From: Stutzerimonas decontaminans
GTDB lineage: Bacteria > Pseudomonadota > Gammaproteobacteria > Pseudomonadales > Pseudomonadaceae
DNA: 64,000 bases
Direction of reading: 5' to 3'
Assembly (NCBI RefSeq): GCF_000661915.1
Contig: NZ_CP007509.1
Coordinates: 248,001-312,000, forward strand
Below are positions 10,327 to 20,861 of this stretch, in pieces. The notes under the pieces are model-generated. The model worked only from the letters and a program-made list of their open reading frames with translations. It was not told the DNA's origin and searched no databases. The translations under genes were made by a program, and so were the position numbers. How positions within the stretch are numbered: the stretch's first letter is position 1; each line of letters opens with the position of its first letter.

Positions 10327-11739
10327 TCAGCGGATGAATAGAGCGTAGATCAGCTTCTGCCACCACTTGCCGTAGGGCGGGTAGATCAGCCGGGCAGCAT
10401 TGAAGCGCTGCTTGATGAATACACCTTTGGCCTTGCTGAAGGTGAGGAAGCCTTCGTGGCCGTGGTAGTGCCCCATGCCGGAGGGGCCGATGCCGCCGAA
10501 GGGCAGATCATCTTGGGCGACATGCAGCAGGGTGTCGTTCAGGCACACGCCGCCGGAGTGGGTCTGCTCCAGCACACGCTGCTGTTCGCCGCGGTCATAG
10601 CCGAAGTAGTACAGCGCCAGCGGCCGCGGCCGCGCGTTGACGTACGCCAGTGCTTCATCCAGGTCGCCGTAGGGCACGACCGGCAGGAGCGGACCGAAGA
10701 TTTCCTCGTGCATCACCCGCATGTGCTCGTTGACCTCGAGTAGCAGGCAATGCGGCATGCGTCGCTGCTGCGCCTCGGCGAACAGCGGTACGACTCGCGC
10801 GCCCTTGGCCTGGGCATCGTCCAGGTAGTCCTGCAGCCGCGCCAGCTGGCGATCGTTGATGATTGCGGTGTAGTCGGGATTGTCCGCAAGGCTCGGATAC
10901 AGACGCTGTACCGCCTCACGGTAGGCCGCAACGAAGCCCTCGACACGCTCGCGCGGCACCAGCACATAGTCCGGTGCAACGCAGGTCTGCCCAGCGTTCA
11001 TGCACTTGCCAAAGGCGATGCGTTCGGCCGCATCGGCCAGCGGGACGCTGGACGAGACGATGGCCGGCGACTTGCCGCCGAGCTCGAGCGTCACTGGCGT
11101 CAGGTTCTCCGTTGCGGCGCGCATCACGTCGCGGCCGATGTGCGTCGAGCCGGTGAACAGCAGATGATCGAACGGCAGCCGCGCGAAGGCCTGACCGACC
11201 TGCGCATCGCCCAGCACAACCGCGACATGATCTTCAGGGAAGATCTGCGCCAGCAGCTCCTTGAGCAGCTGGCCGGTAGCAGGCGTCGACTCGCTCATCT
11301 TCAGCATCACGCGGTTGCCGGCGGCGAGCGCGCCGATCAGCGGCCCGATGGCCAGGTATAGCGGGTAGTTCCACGGCACGATGATGCCGACCACACCCAG
11401 CGGCTGGTAGATCACCCGTGCGCTGGCCGGCTGAAAAGCGAGGCCGACATGCCGGCGCGAGGGTTTCATCCAGCGCCGCAGATGGCGACTGGCATAACGG
11501 ATGCCGTGCAGGCTAGGCATGATTTCCGCCAGCAAGGTTTCGTCGGCCGAGCGATGACCGAAATCCGCCGCAATTGCTTCGATCAGTGCCGGCTTGTTAC
11601 TGGCCAGCACGTCGCGCAGGGCCTCCAACCAACGCAGGCGATCCTCTTCCGAGGGCATCGATGCGGCGGTAAATGCCGAACACTGGCGGGAGAAAAGGAC
11701 CTCCAGGGCGACCAGCGCTTGCGGTATTTCGGCTGACAT
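10327..11739 (-). CDS. laoC: Aldehyde dehydrogenase, coniferyl-aldehyde-dehydrogenase-like (LaoC)
   Basis: 470 aa from the ATG at 11739, with AGGAG about 10 bases upstream. Family motifs: PWNYPLYLAIGPLIGALAAG (cofactor-binding Asn region), FTGSTHIGRDVM, catalytic Glu in TLELGGKSP, and the nucleophile in NAGQTCVAPDY. Length and motifs match class 3-type/CalB aldehyde dehydrogenases, which often end in a hydrophobic tail; here the C terminus (KWWQKLIYALFIR) is amphipathic and could touch the membrane. In a lao cluster it converts the long-chain aldehyde to the fatty acid using NAD. It is the first gene of the operon, divergent from the TetR gene. Confidence 0.85.
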   Translation of the reverse strand: MSAEIPQALVALEVLFSRQCSAFTAASMPSEEDRLRWLEALRDVLASNKPALIEAIAADFGHRSADETLLAEIMPSLHGIRYASRHLRRWMKPSRRHVGLAFQPASARVIYQPLGVVGIIVPWNYPLYLAIGPLIGALAAGNRVMLKMSESTPATGQLLKELLAQIFPEDHVAVVLGDAQVGQAFARLPFDHLLFTGSTHIGRDVMRAATENLTPVTLELGGKSPAIVSSSVPLADAAERIAFGKCMNAGQTCVAPDYVLVPRERVEGFVAAYREAVQRLYPSLADNPDYTAIINDRQLARLQDYLDDAQAKGARVVPLFAEAQQRRMPHCLLLEVNEHMRVMHEEIFGPLLPVVPYGDLDEALAYVNARPRPLALYYFGYDRGEQQRVLEQTHSGGVCLNDTLLHVAQDDLPFGGIGPSGMGHYHGHEGFLTFSKAKGVFIKQRFNAARLIYPPYGKWWQKLIYALFIR

Positions 11740-11772
11740 GCGGGCTCCTGATGCGATGTGCTGGGGGATTTC

Positions 11773-11788
11773 TAGAGTAATTACTCTA
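11773..11788. promoter_or_regulatory. Perfect 16-bp palindrome, likely TetR (LaoR) operator
   Basis: TAGAGTAATTACTCTA is an uninterrupted perfect palindrome in the 129-bp gap between the divergent laoC and laoR genes. It is 34 bp from the laoC start and 80 bp from the laoR start, and its AT-rich arms could overlap a -10 element for laoC. TetR regulators usually bind such a site next to their own gene. Binding is inferred, not shown. Confidence 0.65.
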
Positions 11789-11868
11789 AACTGTCAACGG
11801 AGCGTGCCTGTCGGTCTGTCCGCGTGTACCGTTGCAACCTTCGCTTCGCCGCCGAGATCCCGCCGCCC

Positions 11869-12543
11869 ATGGCACCCCGAACCAAGACCCGTGACCGCAT
11901 CATCGAAGCCAGCCTTGAGCTGTTCAATGCTCAGGGCGAACGCAATGTCACGACCAACCACATCGCTGCCCACCTCGGCATCTCGCCTGGCAACCTCTAC
12001 TACCACTTCCCCAACAAGCAGGCGATCGTGGCGGAGCTGTTCGGGCAGTACGAATTGCGTGTCGACCAGTTCCTGCGCCTGCCGCCAGAGCGGGAAATAC
12101 AGGTTCAGGACAAAGCGCTTTACCTCGAAGCGCTGCTGGGTGCGATGTGGGATTACCGTTTTCTGCATCGGGATCTGGAAGGTCTACTGGATGCCAATGT
12201 GGAGCTTGCGCAGCGCTATCAGGCATTCGCCGCTCGCTGTCTGCAGCACGCCCGGACGATCTATCAGGGTTTCGTTGCAGCCGGCATTTTGCTGATGGAC
12301 GAGATCCAGGCAGAAGCGCTGGCGCTGAATGCCTGGATCATCCTCACGTCCTGGGTGCGTTTCCTCGGCACGGTCGGCGCCGATGCGGGACAGCTGGATC
12401 AGCTCCAGCTGCGCCGTGGCATCTATCAGGTGCTGGCGCTGGAGAGCGCCTTCGTCGCGCCTGAAGCGCGCGAGGCGGTTGCCGCGTTGCAGCGGCAGTA
12501 TTTCGTCGCCCTGGAGCCGCTGCTGCGAGCGCCGGGGGGCTGA
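11869..12543 (+). CDS. laoR: TetR-family regulator (LaoR-like)
   Basis: 224 aa from the ATG at 11869; the open frame begins at 11824 but the family N terminus starts at MAPRTKTRDRIIEASLELFN. The helix-turn-helix lies at about residues 24-50 (VTTNHIAAHLGISPGNLYYH), followed by FPNKQAIVAELF. The C-terminal part is the variable ligand and dimer domain. It is divergent from the alcohol/aldehyde oxidation operon with a palindrome between them, the standard layout of a local repressor; in P. aeruginosa LaoR controls laoABC. The ligand is probably a long-chain acyl compound, which is inference. Confidence 0.85.
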   Translation: MAPRTKTRDRIIEASLELFNAQGERNVTTNHIAAHLGISPGNLYYHFPNKQAIVAELFGQYELRVDQFLRLPPEREIQVQDKALYLEALLGAMWDYRFLHRDLEGLLDANVELAQRYQAFAARCLQHARTIYQGFVAAGILLMDEIQAEALALNAWIILTSWVRFLGTVGADAGQLDQLQLRRGIYQVLALESAFVAPEAREAVAALQRQYFVALEPLLRAPGG

Positions 12544-12554
12544 CCGGCACTCGG

Positions 12555-13538
12555 TCAGGGTGTCTCCGCCAACCATTCTGGAATCCGCCGCTCCAGGTAG
12601 TAGCGCGGCTGACATGGCGTACCCTCGATAAAGCCGACGTGCCCGCCGCGGGCATGCAGTTCGAGGGTGGTCGTAGCTGACAGCTCGGCCGGTTCCGGCA
12701 CGCTGTGGCGGAACACGAAGGGATCGTCCTCGGCTTGGATCAGCAGGGTCGGCGTCGTGATCGTCGGCAGGTAGTAGCGGCTGGAGGCGCGGCGGTAGTA
12801 ATCCTGGGCGTCGCTGTAGCCGTGCAGCGGTGCGGTGACGCGGCCGTCGAAATCCCAGAAGGTGCGCATGCCGTGCAGTGGCCCGAGGCTCTGCAGCGCG
12901 CCGAGGTGGTCCAGCAGGCCCTCGCGCTGGAAGCGCTGCTGTTTGTCCCTCACGTAGGCGACCATCGCCTTCATGAAATGCGCCTGGTAGACGCGGGAGA
13001 AGCCGAGGCCGATACGGTCGGCGCACTGGTCCAGGCGGAACGGCACGGAAACCGCGACCGCTTTGCGCAGCGGGCAGTCGCCTGCGGTTTCGCCCAGGTA
13101 CTTGAGCAACACGTTGCCGCCCAACGAGTAACCCACCGCATACAGCGGCGCCAACGGTCTGCAGGCCTGCAGATGGGTGATCACCTCGGCGAGATCATCG
13201 CTGGCGCCGGAGTGATAGGCGCGCGGTAGCAGGTTGGGCTCGCCCGAGCAGCCGCGCCAGTTGATGGCAACGCTGGCCCAGCCGCGCGCCGCCAGCTGCT
13301 GCTGCAGTCCAAGCACGTAAAGCGAGTTCGACGAGCCGGTCAGCCCGTGCAGCACCAGCACCAGCGGCGCATCTGCCTCGTGCGGGCCGTGCCAGTCCAG
13401 GTCGATGAAATCGCCATCGCGCAGCCACAGTCGCTCACGCCGGCGCTCGAGGCGCGGCGGCTTGCGAAAGAACGGGTTCCACAGGGTCTGCAGGTGCGGC
13501 CCAGGAAGCCACCAGGCGGGTTGGAAGGTGTCGGACAC
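12555..13538 (-). CDS. yheT: YheT-family alpha/beta hydrolase
   Basis: 327 aa from a GTG at 13538, with AGGA about 13 bases upstream. The start context WWLPGPHLQTLWNPFFRK is characteristic of YheT/EMB8 hydrolases. LVLHGLTGSS is the oxyanion-hole region, VNINWRG-like VAINWRGCSGEPN follows, YAVGYSLGGNVLLKYLGE bears the nucleophile Ser (GYSLGG), and GGHVGFIEG holds the catalytic His near the C terminus. The substrate is not known; members act as esterases. It converges on laoR with an 11-bp gap. Confidence 0.9.
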   Translation of the reverse strand: MSDTFQPAWWLPGPHLQTLWNPFFRKPPRLERRRERLWLRDGDFIDLDWHGPHEADAPLVLVLHGLTGSSNSLYVLGLQQQLAARGWASVAINWRGCSGEPNLLPRAYHSGASDDLAEVITHLQACRPLAPLYAVGYSLGGNVLLKYLGETAGDCPLRKAVAVSVPFRLDQCADRIGLGFSRVYQAHFMKAMVAYVRDKQQRFQREGLLDHLGALQSLGPLHGMRTFWDFDGRVTAPLHGYSDAQDYYRRASSRYYLPTITTPTLLIQAEDDPFVFRHSVPEPAELSATTTLELHARGGHVGFIEGTPCQPRYYLERRIPEWLAETP

Positions 13539-13712
13539 GGTCGCTCGGGTTCCTCGGTTTGCCCCGACGTTAGAGCCACGACGCCGGGAAGAAAAAGCAC
13601 GATGCAGGCGTTGAATGATGCTGGCCGCCCGGCGGCTTATGCCTTTGGAGATATGGTCAGCGCCGCGTGAGGGGTGGAGAGTGGCGCGATAGCCTTATCT
13701 GGAACCCCGCCC

Positions 13713-14117
13713 ATGACGCCTACCCCCTTCGATCAACTGCTGGCTGCCGCGCGCCAGGAGCGCGAGCCCCAGCGCCTGCTGTTTGTCTTCGTCAGCGCCG
13801 AACTGCCCGACGATGCCACCGACGCCGAGCGCCAACGTTTCGAGGAAAACGCCGGCGGCTCGCTGAAACCGGTGCTCTGCGTCGACAAGCTGCCCGAGGA
13901 GCTGAGCGACTTCGCCGCGCTGCGTGAAGAATCCGAGCGCACGGGCGTGGCCTGGGATCTGCTGTTCGCCGCCGCGCTGCCGGGACAGGGCGGCATCACA
14001 CCGAACGCCGATGACGCCGAGCAGCCGCTGAAGATGATGGTCGGCGCGATCGAGACCGGCAATATCGGCCGTTTTCTGGCCTTCGATCGCAATGGTCAGA
14101 CCGTCGACTTCTACTGA
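13713..14117 (+). CDS. Conserved hypothetical protein
   Basis: 134 aa from the ATG at 13713. It is acidic, with no membrane segment or signal peptide; likely cytosolic. Features include LLFVFVSAELPDDATDAERQ near residues 22-41, a central acidic region and a C-terminal DRNGQTVDFY. Codon use is like its neighbours, supporting a real gene. It is convergent with rsmD (10-bp gap) and divergent from yheT. A gene of unknown function occupies the same place in P. aeruginosa, from memory. I do not recognise a domain. Confidence 0.7.
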   Translation: MTPTPFDQLLAAARQEREPQRLLFVFVSAELPDDATDAERQRFEENAGGSLKPVLCVDKLPEELSDFAALREESERTGVAWDLLFAAALPGQGGITPNADDAEQPLKMMVGAIETGNIGRFLAFDRNGQTVDFY

Positions 14118-14127
14118 AGTCGCCGGC

Positions 14128-14742
14128 TCAGCTCGGCGCGGCGTTGGCTGACGCGCTGCGCTCCCACAGCGCGTAGTGCACCTTGCCGGCCTGCTTCTCC
14201 CGGTGCAAGCGCCAGTTGCCCGGCAGTCCGAGGCTGGAAGGCAGTGCCTCGCTTTCGGTGTAGATCCAGGCGTGCTCGGCCAGCCAGCCCTTGTTTTCCA
14301 GCAATTCGCAGGCCGGCAGCAGCAGGTTCTTGTTGAACGGCGGATCGAGGAATACCAAGTCGAAGGGCGTCGGCGTCTGGGTTTCCAGATAGCGCAGGGC
14401 ATCGCTCTGCAGTAGCTGGCCGTGGCCGCAGTTCAGCGTGTCCAGATGCTTGCGCAGGCTGGCGATGGCGTTGGCGTTGACGTCCAGCGCCAGAGCCATG
14501 CTGGCGCCGCGCGACAGGGCTTCCAGATAGATCGCGCCGCTGCCGGTGAACGGATCGAGCACCCGCGCGCCGGAGAGATAGGGTGCCAGCCAGTTGAACA
14601 GGGTCTCGCGAACCCGGTCAGGCGTAGGGCGCAGGCCTTCGGCATCGGGGAAGCTGAAGCGGCGCGAGCGCCACTCGCCGCCGATGATGCGCAACTGGCC
14701 CTGGCCGCCGTGGGCGCTGGGACGAATGGGTGGATTGGCCAT
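14128..14742 (-). CDS. rsmD: 16S rRNA (guanine-966-N2)-methyltransferase
   Basis: 204 aa. The RsmD pattern is clear: LRIIGGEWRSRRFSFPD, RPTPDRVRETLFNWLAPYL, the SAM-binding VLDPFTGSGAIYLEALSRGA (about residues 61-80) and the catalytic FLDPPFNKNLL (DPPF). It methylates G966 of 16S rRNA during small-subunit assembly. Its ATG shares one base with the TGA of the M16 peptidase gene upstream (TGATG), so coupling is likely. Confidence 0.97.
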   Translation of the reverse strand: MANPPIRPSAHGGQGQLRIIGGEWRSRRFSFPDAEGLRPTPDRVRETLFNWLAPYLSGARVLDPFTGSGAIYLEALSRGASMALALDVNANAIASLRKHLDTLNCGHGQLLQSDALRYLETQTPTPFDLVFLDPPFNKNLLLPACELLENKGWLAEHAWIYTESEALPSSLGLPGNWRLHREKQAGKVHYALWERSASANAAPS

Positions 14743-16283
14743 CAGTGCTCCGGAACGCCGCTGGGCTGTTCGACTGGTTTATCGGTGGGCGGCGGCAGCG
14801 GTTGTTGTTCGACGCTGGGGCCGGCGGTGACGATGACGAAGGCGTCTTCCTGCAGATGCTTGTTCATCGCGGTCTTGACCTGTTCGACCGTCAGCGCCTG
14901 CACTTCGCCCATGAAGTCCTCCAGATAGGTCAGCGGCAGGTCGTAGAAGCCGATGCTGCCCAGCTGACCGACGATGTCGGCATTGCTTGCGGTAGACAGC
15001 GGGAAACTCCCGGCGATCTCGCGCTTGCTGCGCTGCAGTTCGGCCTCGCTGGGGCCTTCTGCGAGATAGTCGCGGACCAGCTGCTGCACCAGTTCCAGCG
15101 CGCCGTCGGTGAGTTCGGCGCGGGTCTGCATGCTGATCATGAACGGCCCTTCGGCGCGCATCGGACTGAAGCCGGAATAGATGCCGTAGGTCAGGCCGCG
15201 CTTCTCGCGCACCTCTTCCATCAGCCGCGTACCGAAACCGCCACCGCCGAGGATCTGGTTGCCCAGATAGAGCGCCGCATAGTCCGGATGGCCACGATGG
15301 ATGCCGAGCTGGGCCAGCATCAGGTGGCTCTGGTTGGAGGGGAAGTCGATGTGGTGCTTGCCGGCAACCGGAGCCTCGGGTGTCGGCGTCGTTGGCAGCG
15401 CCGGGCCTTCCGGCAGGGCGTCCGAGACGCCGGCTGCCAGGGCTTCGGCCTCTTCGCGGGAGAGGTCGCCGACCAGCGCGATCACCGCGTTGCCTGCCGC
15501 ATAGGCGCGGGCGTGGAAGTCGCGCAGCTGCTCGACGCTGATCCCGGGCACCGACTCTGGCGTGCCTTCGCTCGGGTGCGCGTAGGGGTGGTCGCCATAG
15601 AGCTGCGCGAATAGCTCCAGGCTGGCCAGCTTGCCGGGGTTCTGCTTCTGGAATTCGAAGCCGGCGAGCAGCTGGTTCTTGATCCGTTGCAGCGAGTCCT
15701 CGGGGAAAGTCGGCTGGCCGATGACCTGGTTGAACAGCGCCAGCGCCGGCTCGCGCTTGTCCGGCGCGCTCAGGCTGCGCAGGCTGACCACCGCCATGTC
15801 GCGGTAGGAGCCGTTGCCGAAGTCGGCGCCGAGGCCTTCGAAGCCGCGGGCGATGGCGCTGACATCCTTGCCCTCGACACCCTCGTTGAGCATGGCGTTG
15901 GTCAGCAGCGCCAGGCCGGGTACTTCGCCATCCTGGCTGCTGCCGGCGGAAAAGGTCAGGCGCAGGTCGAACATCGGCAGCTCGCGAGCCTCGACGAACA
16001 GCACCTTGGCACCTTCGGCGGTCTGCCAGCTCTGGATGTCCAGTTTGCGCCGGGCCAGTGGTTGATCGCCCAGCTCGGCGAGCGACTCCAGACGCGGCTT
16101 TTCAGGCGTTGCGGTGGGTTCGGTCGGCACGGCGGGCTGAGTGGCCTCGCGGGCTACGTCCTGCTTCACCGGCTCGCCGGGTTGTGGCAGAGCGGTGGAG
16201 CCTTCATCGCAGCCCGCCAGGCCAAAACCGGCTGCCAGCAGCAGGCCGAGCAGGCCGTTGCGCAGCGCTTTGCAATCACTCAT
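14742..16283 (-). CDS. M16 peptidase-family subunit without zinc motif (lipoprotein)
   Basis: 513 aa from the ATG at 16283, overlapping the upstream M16 gene by 8 bp. The start has a lipobox-like signal (AAGFGLAGC, Cys at about residue 25), suggesting a lipoprotein. The two M16 domains are recognisable by the R/Y-containing segment GGGGFGTRLMEEVREKRGLTYGI, but the N-terminal domain has no HxxEH zinc site: the equivalent region reads FSAGSSQDGEVPGLALLTNAMLNEG. This is the non-catalytic partner of a two-subunit processing-peptidase-like pair, the catalytic one being the gene just upstream. Confidence 0.88.
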   Translation of the reverse strand: MSDCKALRNGLLGLLLAAGFGLAGCDEGSTALPQPGEPVKQDVAREATQPAVPTEPTATPEKPRLESLAELGDQPLARRKLDIQSWQTAEGAKVLFVEARELPMFDLRLTFSAGSSQDGEVPGLALLTNAMLNEGVEGKDVSAIARGFEGLGADFGNGSYRDMAVVSLRSLSAPDKREPALALFNQVIGQPTFPEDSLQRIKNQLLAGFEFQKQNPGKLASLELFAQLYGDHPYAHPSEGTPESVPGISVEQLRDFHARAYAAGNAVIALVGDLSREEAEALAAGVSDALPEGPALPTTPTPEAPVAGKHHIDFPSNQSHLMLAQLGIHRGHPDYAALYLGNQILGGGGFGTRLMEEVREKRGLTYGIYSGFSPMRAEGPFMISMQTRAELTDGALELVQQLVRDYLAEGPSEAELQRSKREIAGSFPLSTASNADIVGQLGSIGFYDLPLTYLEDFMGEVQALTVEQVKTAMNKHLQEDAFVIVTAGPSVEQQPLPPPTDKPVEQPSGVPEH

Positions 16284-17628
16284 CACGGGCTTCCTCGGGC
16301 AGAACATGGGCGACGCTCAGGCGGGAGCGGGTGAAGTAGGTGTTGGCCGCCTGCTGAATGTCCTCGGGCGTGACCGCTTCCAGCGCGCTCAGCTCTTCGT
16401 CCATCAGGCGCCAGGACAGGCCGACGGTTTCCAGCTTGCCGATTGTGGTGGCCTGCTGGGTGATGGAATCGCGCTCGTAGACCAGGCCGGCGATGACCTG
16501 CGCACGCACGCGCTCGAGTTCGTCCGCCGAAGGTGCTGTCTGCTTGAGTGCCTCCAGCTCCTGCCACAGGCCGGCTTCGACTTCTTCCAGCGTGCGGCCC
16601 TTCTGCATGTTCGGCGCGGCGCTGAGGACGAACAGGCTGTCGCCGCGGGCGTAGGCGTCGTACCAGGCCGAGGCGCTGGTCACCAGCTCCTCACCGCGTT
16701 CCAGCCGTTCCGGCAGGCGCGCGCTGTAGCCGCCGTCGAGCAGGGCGGAGATCAAGCGCAGCGCATGCACCTGGCGAGCGTTCTCCTCCGTCGCTAGGCT
16801 CGGCGTATTGAAGGCCATCAACAGCGTCGGCAGCTGGGTCTTCACGTGCAGCTTGAGGCGGCGCTCGCCCGCTTCGGCCAGTTCCAGCGGGCGCTTGGCT
16901 GCCGGTACTTCACGCTTCTCGATGTCGCCGAAGAAGCGCTCGGCGAGGCCGCGGACCTCGTCCACCGAGACGTCACCGACCACCACCAGGGTGGCGTTGT
17001 TCGGCGCGTACCACTGCTCGTACCAGGCGCGCAGCTCGTCAGCCTGCATGCGGTTGAGGTCGGCCATCCAACCGATGGTCGGGTTGCGGTAGCCGCTGGC
17101 AGGGTAGGCGATGGTCTTGAAACGCTCGTAGGCCAGCGAGCTAGGCTTGTCGTCGGTGCGCAGGCGGCGTTCTTCCTTGATCACTTCGATCTCGCGGGCG
17201 AACTCCTCTGGCGGCAGCTTGAGACTAGCCAGGCGATCGGCTTCGAGCTCGAAGGCCACGGCCAGGCGGTCGCGTGCCAGGACCTGGTAATAGGCGGTGT
17301 AGTCGTCGCTGGTGAAGGCGTTCTCTTCGGCGCCCAGCTCACGCAGGATGCGCGAAGCTTCGCCGGCATCGAGCTTGCGGCTGCCCTTGAACATCATGTG
17401 CTCGAGGGCGTGGGAGAGGCCGGTCTGGCCGGCCGTCTCGTAGCTGGAGCCAACCTTGTACCAGAGCTGTGACACCACCACGGGGGCGCGATGGTCCTCG
17501 CGAACGATCACTTTCAGCCCGTTATCGAGAAAGAACTCGTGGGTGGGCTGGCTGTCTGCTGCTGCCAGCAGGGGCAGATAAAGCGCTCCGAGCAGCAGGG
17601 CGGCGGCGCGGCGTAACATCAGAGGCAT
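16276..17628 (-). CDS. M16 zinc peptidase, catalytic subunit
   Basis: 450 aa from the ATG at 17628 (ATG at 17619 is an alternative). A signal peptide (RRAAALLLGALYLPLLAAA) directs it to the periplasm. The inverted zinc motif HxxEH is present as HALEH, residues 73-77, in QTGLSHALEHMMFKG; the distal Glu lies in the following helix (ENAFTSDDYTAYY region). It is a pitrilysin/insulinase-type endopeptidase that degrades short peptides. It shares an 8-bp overlap with its non-catalytic partner, which argues for a heterodimer. Confidence 0.92.
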   Translation of the reverse strand: MPLMLRRAAALLLGALYLPLLAAADSQPTHEFFLDNGLKVIVREDHRAPVVVSQLWYKVGSSYETAGQTGLSHALEHMMFKGSRKLDAGEASRILRELGAEENAFTSDDYTAYYQVLARDRLAVAFELEADRLASLKLPPEEFAREIEVIKEERRLRTDDKPSSLAYERFKTIAYPASGYRNPTIGWMADLNRMQADELRAWYEQWYAPNNATLVVVGDVSVDEVRGLAERFFGDIEKREVPAAKRPLELAEAGERRLKLHVKTQLPTLLMAFNTPSLATEENARQVHALRLISALLDGGYSARLPERLERGEELVTSASAWYDAYARGDSLFVLSAAPNMQKGRTLEEVEAGLWQELEALKQTAPSADELERVRAQVIAGLVYERDSITQQATTIGKLETVGLSWRLMDEELSALEAVTPEDIQQAANTYFTRSRLSVAHVLPEEARDE

Positions 17629-17857
17629 AGTCGGGACTCGTCCAGTTGGTGTCCGCCACGGCAGACTGGCAGGGCGGCAACACGGCAGCCATGGTACTGG
17701 TGCGTGCGGATCAGGCAAAGCCGGGATATCCGCTGCTTAACCGGCCCTGATAGAGGAACCCGTGCTTAGCGCACCCGCTTTGCGAGGTGCTAGGATAGAG
17801 CCCGTTTGGCCGGCGGCGTGGCTGCCGGCGTATCGCACCCTTGAGAATACCTTCTCC

Positions 17858-19134
<1,277 letters not shown>

Positions 19135-19138
<4 letters not shown>

Positions 19139-19806
19139 TTCGTTTCGAACAGGTCGGCAAACGCTACCCCAACGGCCACATCGGGTTGCACGAGCTTTCC
19201 TTCCAGGTGCGCCGTGGCGAGTTTCTCTTCGTCACTGGCCACTCCGGCGCCGGCAAGAGCACACTGCTGCGCCTGCTGCTGGCGATGGAGCGCCCCACCA
19301 GTGGCAAGTTGCTGCTGGCCGGGCAGGACCTGTCGCGCATCACCAATGCGCAGATCCCTTTCCTGCGTCGGCAGATCGGCGTGGTGTTCCAGAATCACCA
19401 GCTGCTGTTCGATCGCACCGTGTTCGACAACGTCGCCCTGCCGTTGCAGATTCTCGGGCTGAACAAGCGCGAAATTGGCCAGCGGGTGATGACCGCGCTG
19501 GAGCGCGTCAGCCTCAAGGACAAGGCGCTGCAGTATCCGGCGGACCTGTCCACCGGTCAGCAGCAGCGTGTCGGCATCGCCCGCGCCGTGGTGCACCGGC
19601 CGGCCCTGCTGCTCGCCGATGAACCGACCGGCAACCTCGACCCGCGACTCGCTGCGGAGATCATGGGCGTGTTCGAAGACATCAATCGCCTGGGTACCAC
19701 CGTGCTGATCGCCAGCCACGATCTGGCGCTGATCGCGCGGATGCGTCACCGCATGCTGACCCTGCAACGTGGTCGCCTGATCGGCGACGGGGAGGCCAGC
19801 CGATGA
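19135..19806 (+). CDS. ftsE: Cell division ATP-binding protein FtsE
   Basis: 223 aa ABC ATPase. Walker A is GHSGAGKSTLLRLLL, the signature is LSTGQQQRVGIARAVVHRP and Walker B is LLLADEPTGNLDP. FtsE pairs with FtsX at the septum and transmits ATP hydrolysis to periplasmic amidase activation. It overlaps ftsY upstream and ftsX downstream by 4 bp each, the classic ftsYEX arrangement. Confidence 0.98.
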
Positions 19807-20822
19807 GCAGCGAACGCAATCCCAAGACCAATCCGAGCACGGCCGAGCGCGTTGGCGGTTCGGTGAAGAAGCCGGAGCAGCCGCGCGGCGACGAGCCTGA
19901 CTTCAAGACGCTGTTCCACGCCTGGCTGGAAAGTCATCGCGCCAGTCTGGTCGACAGCGTCGGGCGTCTGATCAAGCAGCCGATCGGCAGTTTCTTCACC
20001 TGCCTGGTGATGGCCGTGGCACTGAGCCTGCCGATGGGCTTGGCGTTGCTGCTGGATAACGTCGAGCGGCTCGGCGGCTCCTGGCAGCGCGCGGCGCAGA
20101 TTTCGCTGTTCATGCAGCTGGACGTGGATGCTGGTGCCGGTGAGCGCTTGCGCGACGAGATCGCCGCAATGCCCGATGTGGCAGCGGCGGACTGGGTCAG
20201 CCGTGAACAGGCATTGGATGAATTCCAGCAGCTGTCCGGGCTTGGCGAAGCGCTCAAGGAGCTGCCGGAGAACCCGCTACCCGGCGTGATCATCGTGACG
20301 CCAGAAGAGGTGGACAAGGACAAGCTCGAAGCGCTGCGCCAGCAACTGGCCGAGTTGCCCGGCGTGCAGCTGGCGCAGCTTGATCTGCTCTGGGTCGAGC
20401 GGCTGACCGCCATCCTCAAGCTCGGCGACCGTTTCGTCTTTGGCCTTACGTTGTTGCTGATCGCCACGCTGCTGCTGGTGATCGGCAACACCATCCGCCT
20501 GCACATCGAGAATCGCCGCACCGAAATCGAAGTGGTCAAGCTGGTCGGCGGCACCGATGGCTATGTGCGTCGCCCGTTCCTCTACATGGGCGCTATCTAC
20601 GGCCTGGGCGCGGGGTTGATTGCCTGGCTGGTGCTGGCCTATGGGCTGGGTTGGCTGAACGAGGCGGTGGTGAGCCTGGCCGGGCTCTACGGCAGCAATT
20701 TCGGTCTGGAAGGCGTTCCGGCCGGCGATGCGTTATCACTGGTGATCGGCGCGGTGCTGCTCGGTTACATCGGCGCCTGGCTGGCAGTTGCAAGGCATCT
20801 GAGTGAACTGGCTCCCAGGTGA
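19803..20822 (+). CDS. ftsX: Cell division protein FtsX
   Basis: 339 aa. A long cytosolic N terminus (about 55 residues) precedes the first membrane segment (SFFTCLVMAVALSLPMGLALL). A periplasmic domain follows (about 85-205), then three more membrane helices, including FGLTLLLIATLLLVIGNTI and the C-terminal pair. The cytosolic loop before the last helices has HIENRRTEIEVVKLVGGTD, conserved in FtsX/MacB-like permeases. It forms the inner-membrane complex with FtsE. ftsE overlaps its start; rpoH follows after 111 bp with its own promoters. Confidence 0.97.
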   Translation: MSSERNPKTNPSTAERVGGSVKKPEQPRGDEPDFKTLFHAWLESHRASLVDSVGRLIKQPIGSFFTCLVMAVALSLPMGLALLLDNVERLGGSWQRAAQISLFMQLDVDAGAGERLRDEIAAMPDVAAADWVSREQALDEFQQLSGLGEALKELPENPLPGVIIVTPEEVDKDKLEALRQQLAELPGVQLAQLDLLWVERLTAILKLGDRFVFGLTLLLIATLLLVIGNTIRLHIENRRTEIEVVKLVGGTDGYVRRPFLYMGAIYGLGAGLIAWLVLAYGLGWLNEAVVSLAGLYGSNFGLEGVPAGDALSLVIGAVLLGYIGAWLAVARHLSELAPR

Positions 20823-20861
20823 AATATCCTTTTAAAACAGTTGCTTAGTGGTTGTGTCAGG

